Below are positions 1 to 6,914 of a stretch of 28,965 bases of DNA, one piece after another. The notes beneath the pieces are model-generated. The model was not told where the DNA came from. It saw only the letters and a program-made list of their open reading frames with translations, and did not search any database. Every line of letters begins with the position of its first letter. Position 1 is the first letter of the stretch. Source of the stretch: JBAXXL01 sp038206725. GTDB lineage: Bacteria > Bacteroidota > Ignavibacteria > Kapaibacteriales > UBA2268. Both the position numbers and the translations under genes were made by a program. The stretch spans positions 1 through 28,965 of the forward strand of contig JBBRAO010000038.1 of NCBI GenBank assembly GCA_038206725.1. The letters run 5' to 3'.

Positions 1-49
1 ATCGGACTTAATTTATGTCAAATACAGAATTCCTAAGTTGTTTGCAAGA

Positions 50-69
50 CCCACACGCTGAAGTGTGGG
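50..69. repeat. Short palindromic hairpin element
   Basis: A perfect 7-bp inverted repeat (CCCACAC / GTGTGGG) with a 6-base loop GCTGAA. No T-tract follows, so it does not look like an intrinsic terminator. It lies in non-coding DNA beside two other repeat types and looks like a REP-type palindrome. Only one copy is visible in the window. Confidence 0.5.
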
Positions 70-123
70 GTTGATGAGTCACGAATTTCCTCCTTTTGTT
101 AAAGTTTCACAAATATTAATTTG

Positions 124-198
124 TTTTTACAATTAATTTCCATTTCTAAAATAATAAAACAAAGTCGAAGATTTTGCTTTATTAAAATAAATTAATTT
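124..198 (+). repeat. 75-bp dispersed repeat, copy A
   Basis: Ungapped match to 14206-14280 on the same strand, with 2 mismatches in 75 bases. In copy B the first part is the last codons and stop of a membrane-protein gene. Copy A keeps the equivalent reading FTINFHF-stop, but stop codons occur just upstream in that frame. It is therefore either the 3' scar of a lost paralogue or a mobile 3'-flank element. Both copies contain a small stem CAAAGTC-GAA-GATTTTG. Confidence 0.8.
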
Positions 199-220
199 TA
201 TGGGAGGTATGATTCGATTA

Positions 221-276
221 CGTTACCAAGCGGGAGCTTGGTAACGAGTGTAGCTAGTTGGAGCTTGGTAACGAGT
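221..276. repeat. GTTACCAAGC palindrome plus a second half-copy
   Basis: Positions 221-246 form a perfect 11-bp stem (CGTTACCAAGC / GCTTGGTAACG) with loop GGGA. The right arm with its flank, AGCTTGGTAACGAGT, recurs at 262-276, exactly 27 bp after its first occurrence at 235-249. A related palindrome lies at 28778-28807. The structure resembles a REP/BIME-type repeat family; the family name is inference. Confidence 0.7.
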
Positions 277-322
277 TTATAATTGAAGATGTACAAACTT
301 TCGAGATGGAGTTCAGCTTATC

Positions 323-350
323 AAAAAAAAAGGACAGAAATTTTCTGCCC
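323..350 (-). terminator. Intrinsic terminator of the slipin operon
   Basis: Read on the minus strand, an 8-bp stem GGGCAGAA / TTCTGTCC (one G-U pair, 3-base loop) is followed by nine Ts. It lies about 35 bases beyond the slipin stop codon. It would end the pncC-toastrack-TPR-slipin transcript. Confidence 0.75.
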
Positions 351-383
351 CTACATTTATAATTTACAATTTACTATTAACAA

Positions 384-1205
384 TTACTCTGCTGGTTTAA
401 ACATATCTTTTACTACTTTTTGAGCATCGTCGTATTTCACCATATTTTGCCATAAACCTTGTTTTGCTTTTTCCATAAATGGAGCTATAATGTCAATAGG
501 CAATGGGAATAAAATTGTGGAATTCTTTTCTGCGGCTATATCCGCTAAAGTCTGCAAGAATCTAAGTTGTAGTGCAATAGGTTCAATTGCGATTTCCTGA
601 GCGGCTTCACGCAGTTTTTGCGCGGCTTGAAATTCACCTTCTGCATTAATGACTTTTGCTCTTCTTTCACGTTCAGCTTGAGCTTGGCGTGCCATAGCGC
701 GTTGCATTTCAGCAGGTAAATCAATTTGCTTAACTTCGACCGACGATACTTTAATACCCCAAGGCTCCGTATGGTCATCAATGATTTTCTGCAATTTGAT
801 ATTAATTTGTTCGCGCTCAGACAAAATTTCATCCAAATCGCTTTGCCCTAAAATTGAACGTAATGTTGTCTGCGCTACTTGATTAGTTGCGTAGAAAAAG
901 TTCTCAACATCAGCAATAGCTTGGATTGGGAAGATTACTCTGAAATAAAGAACGGCGTTTACTTTTATAGATACGTTATCTTTGGTAATAATATCCTGCG
1001 GCTCAACATCTATAGCAACTGTCCGCAAACTTACTTTCATCATTTTATCTATAAATGGGATTAATATAATTAAACCGGGTCCTTTTGCCCCTATAATCCT
1101 GCCCAATCTGAATACTACCGCCCTCTCATATTCTTTTATAATTTTGATGGAAGATAGAATCATCATAACAACTATTATGATGAGAAATATTGGAAACATA
1201 TTCAT
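384..1205 (-). CDS. Slipin / stomatin-like SPFH (band 7) membrane protein
   Basis: Slipins form oligomeric scaffolds on the inner face of the membrane and organise lipids or proteases; the substrate here is unknown. The 273-residue protein has one N-terminal hydrophobic segment (about 5-22) and then a full SPFH domain. That domain contains the family-typical stretches EYERAVVFRLGR, GPGLIILIPFID and AMARQAQAERERRAKVI. The last begins the long charged helix expected after the domain. The ATG at 1205 is chosen because GGAG lies 7 bases upstream. Bacterial slipins are often paired with an NfeD gene, but no NfeD is present here. It is last in a probable four-gene minus-strand operon, 24 bases after the TPR gene. 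Family assignment is secure; role is not. Confidence 0.9.
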   Translation of the reverse strand: MNMFPIFLIIIVVMMILSSIKIIKEYERAVVFRLGRIIGAKGPGLIILIPFIDKMMKVSLRTVAIDVEPQDIITKDNVSIKVNAVLYFRVIFPIQAIADVENFFYATNQVAQTTLRSILGQSDLDEILSEREQINIKLQKIIDDHTEPWGIKVSSVEVKQIDLPAEMQRAMARQAQAERERRAKVINAEGEFQAAQKLREAAQEIAIEPIALQLRFLQTLADIAAEKNSTILFPLPIDIIAPFMEKAKQGLWQNMVKYDDAQKVVKDMFKPAE

Positions 1206-1229
1206 AACGATACTCCGAAATATTTATAA

Positions 1230-2672
1230 TTAATTAGCTCTATTTTTATCTAAATAATCTTTTTTCATAGTGTTAAATATATCATCACCCAAAAACCAAT
1301 CAAAATTGTCATCGGAATAAGTTAAATACCCTATTTCAAAATTTTCTTTGGCTTTGGCTTGGTTTTCTTTATATGCATCCGCAATAGAAATATAGAAGTT
1401 AATCATACTTGCGGCTTCCCTTTTATGTTTTGTACTCTCCAAAAGCTCGTTTAGAAAAACGAGAGTACCTTCTATATCATTCATTTCAAAAAGATTTATA
1501 GCAATGTAATCATTGAAAACTCGTTCATTTATTGCAATCTTCGCGGCTTTTTTTAATAATTCAATTGCTTCACTATTTCTCTCAAGTTTAAGAAGTAAAT
1601 GAGCATAAGAAATATACACTTCAAAATACTTGTTATTCAGTGCTATTGCGCGATCGAAACATTCTATTGCTGAATCATATTTGTTTAGAATTTCAAAGCA
1701 TAAGCCCGCACCATAAACAGCCGATGCTAAATGTGGATTGATTTCTATAATTTGTTCAAATAATTCCAAGGCTTTATCATAATTGCACAAATCGCCATAA
1801 ACACTCGCCAAATTATGAAGACAGTCAATATCTTTGGGTTTGATTTCTAAAGCTTTTAAATAGGCTTCAGCGGAATCTTCTAAGCGGTTCTCGGTCGAAT
1901 ATGAATGCGCCAAATTGAACCAAGCAATAAAGAAACCCGGCTCAACAGTTACCGCCATATCAAAAGCGGGTATGGCTTTTTTGGTATCAAGTAAATTGCT
2001 GTAAATTACGCCTTTATTATACCATAGATTAGAATCAAAAGGATTTAATTGGATGGCAAGCTCATAGTAATGAAGAGCTTTATCGAAATCTTCGACAGCA
2101 TTATAGCAAAAAGCTAAATCTTGATAAATTTGAAGAGCATAATCGTCAGAATTTTCAAGAAGATATAAATATATATCTATAGCTGAATCAAAATCTCTGG
2201 CTGTTTGTAATATATTTGCGTGCGCATAGTGGTAATCAGCATTTTCCGGTTCAAGATCAAGCAAGCGTATGATTATCTCTTTCGATTCATCTACCTTGCC
2301 TAAACTTTCAAGTATTGTAGCTTTTAGCAATAATGTTTCTGAATCATCGGGATCGATTTGCATAGCGTTTTCAATTGCCTTTAAAGCGTCATATGAGCGG
2401 TCAAGATTTAGCAGGGAAAAAGCCAATTTATTATGCGCATCAATAGAATCGGGCATCATTTTGAGCCATTCACGACTTAAATCTAATGCTTCTTCAAATT
2501 TTTCATTTTCCAAACAGTATTCAGTAAGATTCTCAATCGTATTCAGATCGAAAATCCGTTCCCCTTTTTTCGACGCTTTTCGAAAATCCTTCCAATATAG
2601 TTCTAATTTTTCTTTTAGTTCTTTATTGGGAATTCCGAAATCATCATTTATATTATCGTTAAAATAGTCCAT
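1230..2672 (-). CDS. Tetratricopeptide repeat protein
   Basis: A 480-residue protein made almost entirely of TPR helical repeats, about ten from residue 45 to 400. The repeats show typical patterns such as YYELAIQLNPFDSNLWYNKG and CFDRAIALNNKYFEVYISYAH. Such solenoids act as protein-binding scaffolds. There is no signal peptide or membrane segment, so it is probably cytoplasmic. The N-terminal ~40 residues and the C-terminal ~70 residues are outside the repeats. It lies between a toastrack membrane protein and a slipin on the same strand, so an envelope-linked scaffold is possible but unproven. No enzymatic domain is visible. Confidence 0.85.
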   Translation of the reverse strand: MDYFNDNINDDFGIPNKELKEKLELYWKDFRKASKKGERIFDLNTIENLTEYCLENEKFEEALDLSREWLKMMPDSIDAHNKLAFSLLNLDRSYDALKAIENAMQIDPDDSETLLLKATILESLGKVDESKEIIIRLLDLEPENADYHYAHANILQTARDFDSAIDIYLYLLENSDDYALQIYQDLAFCYNAVEDFDKALHYYELAIQLNPFDSNLWYNKGVIYSNLLDTKKAIPAFDMAVTVEPGFFIAWFNLAHSYSTENRLEDSAEAYLKALEIKPKDIDCLHNLASVYGDLCNYDKALELFEQIIEINPHLASAVYGAGLCFEILNKYDSAIECFDRAIALNNKYFEVYISYAHLLLKLERNSEAIELLKKAAKIAINERVFNDYIAINLFEMNDIEGTLVFLNELLESTKHKREAASMINFYISIADAYKENQAKAKENFEIGYLTYSDDNFDWFLGDDIFNTMKKDYLDKNRAN

Positions 2673-2735
2673 ATTTATCTTAGTAATTCACAAAATATCT
2701 ATGCTATAGAAGTCTAAAAAGCATATCTATTGTAA

Positions 2736-3659
2736 CTAATACTGAATTATCTCAAAATTCGAAAATGCTCCGTCAATTTCAAATTCAATTTTTTTGGATG
2801 AACTGTTATAATTTTTGGAATAGTAAGCACCATCTCGTTTGATAAATTTATCGAAATCGTGTGATGAGAATGCTGTTTCAGTTAAAATCCTACAACCTAC
2901 AGTAACTGGTATTTTCATTTTGATATTTGAAAGCCCACAGCTTATATCAACCTTAGAAAAATTATTCAAATCTCCGAAAACTAAATTAATCTCCGAAACA
3001 CCAACTTCAATTGTCATCCGGTCTAATTTGATTTTTGTCAGGTCGAAATCTAACTTGCTTGCTCCGGCTTCAACATTGATTATCCAAGTAGGGACTTCGT
3101 TTAAAACAACATCTATTTTACTTTTTTTACTATCATTAAGCGCGTATTCAAAAGTAGGATCAAAATCCAAATTTACTTTAGTCTCCCCTTCGACAACATT
3201 TTTTCCAATGATATATGAGTCATAATCGGCATAAGCACTTGCTAATTTTGTTTCTCCACTACCAATACGAACATAGCTGGCTCCACCTTGAAAATCAAAA
3301 GTAACCTGCTTTTCGTTCTGATAGTCAATTGATTTTTGAGTTGGTTCGAATTGCAAATTATGGGAATAATTATTATTATGATCGAAAAAGAATTCTGTAC
3401 TCATACGATTAACTGAATGTGTTAAACTTAATATTCCGGATATAATCACGACTCCAAGAATTAAACCATTTACCGCGCTGATGATATTACGGGCTAAATC
3501 TCCAATTTTTAAAAAAGTGATTCCCCATAGGATTAAAATCACGGGCCATATTTTATATATCCAATAGAAATCGGAACTATATACTTTCAAATTAACTAAA
3601 AGCATAATAATACCGATTGATAGTACAAAGGCTCCCCAAAAGTAGTTGCGATTTTTCAT
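2736..3659 (-). CDS. LiaF-like membrane protein (DUF5668 + toastrack domain)
   Basis: A 307-residue membrane protein. The N-terminus has three hydrophobic helices (about 5-23, 33-51 and 58-78), including the IWPVILILWGI pattern typical of the DUF5668/LiaI-LiaF transmembrane module. From about residue 120 the protein is rich in short beta strands with repeated glycines (FQGGASYVRIGSGE, EAGASKLDFD, EVGVSEINLVFGD, SCGLSNIKM), as in toastrack/DUF4097 domains. LiaF relatives modulate envelope-stress signalling in Firmicutes, but no sensor kinase or response regulator is next to this gene. AGGA upstream of the ATG supports the start. The specific function is unknown. Confidence 0.8.
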   Translation of the reverse strand: MKNRNYFWGAFVLSIGIIMLLVNLKVYSSDFYWIYKIWPVILILWGITFLKIGDLARNIISAVNGLILGVVIISGILSLTHSVNRMSTEFFFDHNNNYSHNLQFEPTQKSIDYQNEKQVTFDFQGGASYVRIGSGETKLASAYADYDSYIIGKNVVEGETKVNLDFDPTFEYALNDSKKSKIDVVLNEVPTWIINVEAGASKLDFDLTKIKLDRMTIEVGVSEINLVFGDLNNFSKVDISCGLSNIKMKIPVTVGCRILTETAFSSHDFDKFIKRDGAYYSKNYNSSSKKIEFEIDGAFSNFEIIQY

Positions 3660-3717
3660 AGACGAATCCTAAATATATTTTTAAATAGAATTATTATACG
3701 TTACTAATCTTTGTTTG

Positions 3718-4191
3718 TTACATTTTGCAAATCTTAGAATACAATATGTAAATGGCTCTTTTAACTGCGTGATTTCTAATTTCATCCCTATCGCCGCCAT
3801 AAACACATTCAAGAGATTCAACACCATAAATATCTGCGCAAGCTGACCATACTGTTCCAACAGGCTTTTCTTCAGTACCACCATCGGGTCCTGCGATTCC
3901 TGTAATAGAAACGCTTATATCAACATCAAAAATATGCCTCACGTTAACCGCCATTTCTTCGGCGCATTGCCTGCTAACAGCTCCGTATTCTCTAATAGTG
4001 TCTTCCTTAACGTTAAGAATTTTTATCTTTACATCATTGCTATATGATATTATCCCGCCTTTAAAACATATTGAACTGCCCGGTACGGCGGTAATTGCAC
4101 CACCTAATAGCCCGCCTGTACAGGATTCAGCAACAGCAATCGTAACATTTTTTTTAGCAATGATTGCTTTTAACATATCACTTGCTTGCAT
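3718..4191 (-). CDS. pncC: Nicotinamide-nucleotide amidase (CinA C-terminal domain family)
   Basis: This 157-residue protein is the stand-alone CinA C-terminal domain, which deamidates NMN to nicotinate mononucleotide in NAD salvage. Family signatures are present: VAESCTGGLLGGAIT near residues 20-33, then PGSS, GGIISYSN, YGAVS and GIAGPDGGTEEKPVGTVW. Length fits the short PncC type and lacks the N-terminal MoCF/COG1058 domain of long CinA proteins. A GGAAATTAAT leader sits just before the ATG, with a good -33/-7 promoter 31 bases upstream, so it is probably the first gene of the operon running to 323. Its tie to the envelope genes downstream looks like shared transcription rather than shared function. 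Confidence 0.9.
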   Translation of the reverse strand: MQASDMLKAIIAKKNVTIAVAESCTGGLLGGAITAVPGSSICFKGGIISYSNDVKIKILNVKEDTIREYGAVSRQCAEEMAVNVRHIFDVDISVSITGIAGPDGGTEEKPVGTVWSACADIYGVESLECVYGGDRDEIRNHAVKRAIYILYSKICKM

Positions 4192-4222
4192 ATTAATTTC
4201 CTATTAATAATATTATACAATA

Positions 4223-4254
4223 CAAAATTAACAGAATTCAAATTAGATTGCAAA
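4223..4254 (-). promoter_or_regulatory. Bacteroidota-type promoter for the pncC operon
   Basis: On the minus strand, TTTG (4251-4254) is followed by a 20-base spacer and TAATTTTG (4223-4230). This matches the Bacteroidota -33 TTTG / -7 TAnnTTTG consensus. The -7 box ends 31 bases before the pncC start codon. Confidence 0.5.
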
Positions 4255-4346
4255 TTTTAAAATTTACTTAAAGGTTAGCTCTTGCATCTAATGTGATGAT
4301 TTAGATAACATTCACTTTAAGTATAAGTTGTATTTTATTGTTATAA

Positions 4347-4378
4347 ATAATATTTAAAACCGAAGGTTTTTTATTATT
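4347..4378 (-). terminator. Weak terminator-like hairpin after the clp cluster
   Basis: A 6-bp stem AAAACC/GGTTTT with a 3-base loop is flanked by imperfectly pairing A/T-rich arms. It begins at the stop codon of the last gene of the tig-clpP-clpX cluster. The stem is short and the U-tract interrupted, so confidence is low. Confidence 0.35.
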
Positions 4379-4940
4379 TAAGTATAAACTTTAATCCTAT
4401 TCCCCCACCCACACCTAAGAATTTTTGGGTATCGGGGCTTCTATCAAATAAAAGTGGGAAATCCGAGCCGTCGCTGTGTTGGTATTGCAATCCAACATTT
4501 AGATTTAATGCTATCTTATTGAAAAATACTTTTTCATATCCTATACCGACACCAAAATTGAGTATGTTATTCTTGGTAATTTTTTTTTCAAAAATTATTT
4601 TCTCGAATTTCATATAGCTGATAACATCTCTTTTCTCCAAATAGCAATAGGATCCGCCGCCAAAAAGATATAAACGATTATCTTTAATTTTCCACACATT
4701 ATATTGATATTCCATTCCGACATCACCATAAATAGTCATTTTATCTGGTGGCTTAACACCATAATACATTAAAATCCCTGAAAACTTTAAGACGTTGTTT
4801 TTATCAATTTCTTGAGTATAGGATAAACCACTGCCACTAATAGTTGAATAATCGACACCTACAAGATGTTTTGGGTAAGCCGTAAACAAGCTTACCGCCG
4901 ATAAAATTGTCAAAACAAGAACTAAACTACTGAACCGCAT
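4374..4940 (-). CDS. Putative small outer-membrane beta-barrel protein
   Basis: I do not recognise a named family. The ATG at 4940 gives a 188-residue protein with a clear signal peptide (MRFSSLVLVLTILSAVSLFTA, about 21 residues). An upstream in-frame start would overlap clpX and bury the signal peptide. The mature part alternates polar and aromatic residues with many glycines (MEYQYNVWKI, LYLFGGGSYCYLE, LNFGVGIGYEKVF, LNLNVGLQYQH) and ends FLGVGGGIGLKFILK. That pattern is typical of 8-10-stranded outer-membrane barrels of the OmpW/OMP_b-brl type. It starts 11 bases after the clpX stop and may be the last gene of that transcript. The envelope location is inferred from composition. Confidence 0.7.
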   Translation of the reverse strand: MRFSSLVLVLTILSAVSLFTAYPKHLVGVDYSTISGSGLSYTQEIDKNNVLKFSGILMYYGVKPPDKMTIYGDVGMEYQYNVWKIKDNRLYLFGGGSYCYLEKRDVISYMKFEKIIFEKKITKNNILNFGVGIGYEKVFFNKIALNLNVGLQYQHSDGSDFPLLFDRSPDTQKFLGVGGGIGLKFILK

Positions 4941-4951
4941 TATTGAGTAAC

Positions 4952-6199
4952 CTATGGATTCTGTCTTATAATAATTGGCTCCGATTTCTTTGATATGACA
5001 TCGGCTGTTATGATGCACTTTTGTATATCGGATTGACCCGGAAGATCGTACATTATAGGAATCATAACGCTTTCGATAATCGAACGTAAAGCCCGAGCTC
5101 CGGATTTCCGTTCCTTTGCTTTATCCACAATCAATTTTAACGCATCGACATCAAAGACTAATTCGATATTGTCGAGAGACATAAGTTTTTGGTACTGCTT
5201 GACAATTGCATTTTTGGGTGTTGTAAGAATAGAAAGCAATGCATCGGCGTCCAACTCGCCCAATGGTGCATAAACCGGTAATCTACCAATCAATTCAGGA
5301 ATGAAGCCGAATTTTAATAAATCGTCAGGTTCTGCAAATTTGAGTAAATCGAGGGATTCTACCGTTTTCGTTTTGTGCTCGGCATTGAAACCGATGGTTT
5401 GTTTGTTCATTCTTCTGGCGATTATGCGTTCTAAGCCTTCGAAGGCTCCACCGCAAATAAATAGTATATTCTTTGTGTTAATATAAATCAATGATTGCTC
5501 AGGATGCTTGCGTCCACCCTTTGGAGGTACGCCTTGAATAGTACCTTCGAGCATTTTCAACATCGCTTGTTGAACACCTTCACCAGAGACATCGCGAGTG
5601 ATTGAAGTTGATTGGCTTTTACGACCAATTTTATCTAATTCGTCAACGTAAACAATACCGCGTTCGGCTAAGGCTACATCATAATTTGCGTTTTGTAACA
5701 ATTGTAAAAGCAAAGTTTCGACATCGTCGCCTACATAACCTGCTTCAGTAATTGTAGTAGCATCGGCGATAGCAAACGGTACTTTTAGAATTCTTGCCAA
5801 TGTTCGAGCTAATAAAGTTTTACCTGTACCGGTAGGTCCCAGTAAAAGGATATTGCTTTTTTCTAATTCAACATCATTTTTCTTTTTATCAAAATCGTTG
5901 AATTTTATCCGCTTATAGTGGTTATAAACAGCTACGGAAAGTACAGTTTTAGCATAATCCTGACCGATGACATAATCATCTAGTTTTAATTTAAGCTCTT
6001 TTGGAGTAGGAATATAATCTGATTTATAAAGTTCAAGTTTAGAGTTTTTGTTCTTTTGAATGATTTTGTTAGCACCTTCGCTACATTCGTCGCAAATATA
6101 AACACCATTTGGTCCTTCAATCATTCCTTTGCATTCAAAAGAACTACGACCGCAAAAACTACATTTAACATTATCCGAAAGATTATCTTTTTTAGCCAT
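4952..6199 (-). CDS. clpX: ATP-dependent Clp protease ATP-binding subunit ClpX
   Basis: ClpX is the hexameric AAA+ unfoldase that recognises tagged substrates and threads them into ClpP. All expected parts are present in 415 residues: a C4 zinc-binding domain (C13, C16, C36, C39), Walker A GPTGTGKT (121-128), pore loop GYVG (154-157), Walker B VYVDELDK (183-190), the ClpP-docking IGF loop (269-271, IGFNA), and the sensor-2 region RKSGARALRSI. The length is normal. It lies 63 bases after clpP on the same strand, with a strong hairpin in the gap that may set the relative levels of the two. No Shine-Dalgarno sequence is obvious before the ATG. Confidence 0.98.
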   Translation of the reverse strand: MAKKDNLSDNVKCSFCGRSSFECKGMIEGPNGVYICDECSEGANKIIQKNKNSKLELYKSDYIPTPKELKLKLDDYVIGQDYAKTVLSVAVYNHYKRIKFNDFDKKKNDVELEKSNILLLGPTGTGKTLLARTLARILKVPFAIADATTITEAGYVGDDVETLLLQLLQNANYDVALAERGIVYVDELDKIGRKSQSTSITRDVSGEGVQQAMLKMLEGTIQGVPPKGGRKHPEQSLIYINTKNILFICGGAFEGLERIIARRMNKQTIGFNAEHKTKTVESLDLLKFAEPDDLLKFGFIPELIGRLPVYAPLGELDADALLSILTTPKNAIVKQYQKLMSLDNIELVFDVDALKLIVDKAKERKSGARALRSIIESVMIPIMYDLPGQSDIQKCIITADVISKKSEPIIIRQNP

Positions 6200-6226
6200 A
6201 ATATAACAATTTAAATTAATACATAA

Positions 6227-6255
6227 ACCGCACCTTTTTAATTTGAAGGTGCGGT
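6227..6255 (-). terminator. Intercistronic hairpin between clpP and clpX
   Basis: A perfect 10-bp stem (ACCGCACCTT / AAGGTGCGGT) with a 9-base loop lies 8 bases after the clpP stop. Only TTTATG follows on the minus strand, so the U-tract is weak. It may act as a partial terminator, or as an mRNA-stabilising or processing element, rather than a full stop. Confidence 0.6.
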
Positions 6256-6262
6256 CTTTAAT

Positions 6263-6862
6263 TTATTTCTTATCGGTTTCCCGCGTCATTACTTTATCAA
6301 TAATACCATACTCTTGAGCTTCGTCGGCAGACATATAATAGTCTCTATCAGCGTCTTTGATTATTTTATCCAAAGGCTGCTCCGTATGTTTTGATATAAT
6401 ACTAAACAAGGTTTCACGAGTACGCACCATTTCTCTGGTGTAAATTTCGATGTCAGTTGATTGACCTTGAATGCCACCAAGTGGTTGGTGCATTAAAATT
6501 CTAGAATTCGGTAAAGCAAAACGTTTACCTTTTGTGCCGGCGCAAAGCAGTACCTGAGCCATCGAAGCACCCAATCCCATACAAATTGTAGAAATATCGG
6601 GCTTAACGAATTGCATTGTATCATAAATAGCTAATCCGGCGGTTACACTTCCACCCGGAGAATTGATATATATGTTAATATCCTTATCAGGATCTTCACT
6701 TGATAAAAACAACAACTGAGCTATTACCAAACTCGAAACATATTCATCAATAGCTGTACCAATAAAAATAATACGCTCTTTAAGTAAACGCGAATATATA
6801 TCATAAGAGCGTTCACCGCGGCTTGTTTGCTCAACTACTATCGGAACTAACTGATTATTCAT
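6263..6862 (-). CDS. clpP: ATP-dependent Clp protease proteolytic subunit ClpP
   Basis: ClpP forms the barrel-shaped serine peptidase that degrades proteins delivered by ClpX. The 199-residue sequence shows the catalytic triad in its usual setting: S100 in GASMAQ, H125 in LMHQP and D174 in ADRDYYM. It also has the oxyanion stretch NSPGGSV and the C-terminal EAQEYGIIDKV. Length is standard. The N-terminus (NNQLVPIVVEQTSRGERSYD) matches the usual short propeptide and axial-loop region. Gene order tig-clpP-clpX is conserved across many bacteria and supports co-expression. Confidence 0.98.
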   Translation of the reverse strand: MNNQLVPIVVEQTSRGERSYDIYSRLLKERIIFIGTAIDEYVSSLVIAQLLFLSSEDPDKDINIYINSPGGSVTAGLAIYDTMQFVKPDISTICMGLGASMAQVLLCAGTKGKRFALPNSRILMHQPLGGIQGQSTDIEIYTREMVRTRETLFSIISKHTEQPLDKIIKDADRDYYMSADEAQEYGIIDKVMTRETDKK

Positions 6863-6914
6863 TTAAAACTTTACCATAATTATTAATAAATCAAAGAATA
6901 TAAGACGTTATTAC

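Noticed and set aside
15..74. Short reading frame MSNTEFLSCLQDPHAEVWG
   Set aside because: Half of it is a translation of the palindromic repeat at 50-69, and there is no ribosome-binding site.
235..276. Two 15-bp direct repeats 27 bp apart as a mini CRISPR
   Set aside because: Only two units, the spacer is 12 bases, the repeat is half of a palindrome, and no cas gene is present.
2269..2667. Plus-strand 132-codon frame opposite the TPR gene
   Set aside because: Serine-rich antisense shadow of a clear TPR coding sequence, with no ribosome-binding site.
2699..2725. TATGCT...AGCATA inverted repeat between TPR and toastrack genes
   Set aside because: Only 6 bp with a long loop and no T-tract; not enough for a terminator or operator call.
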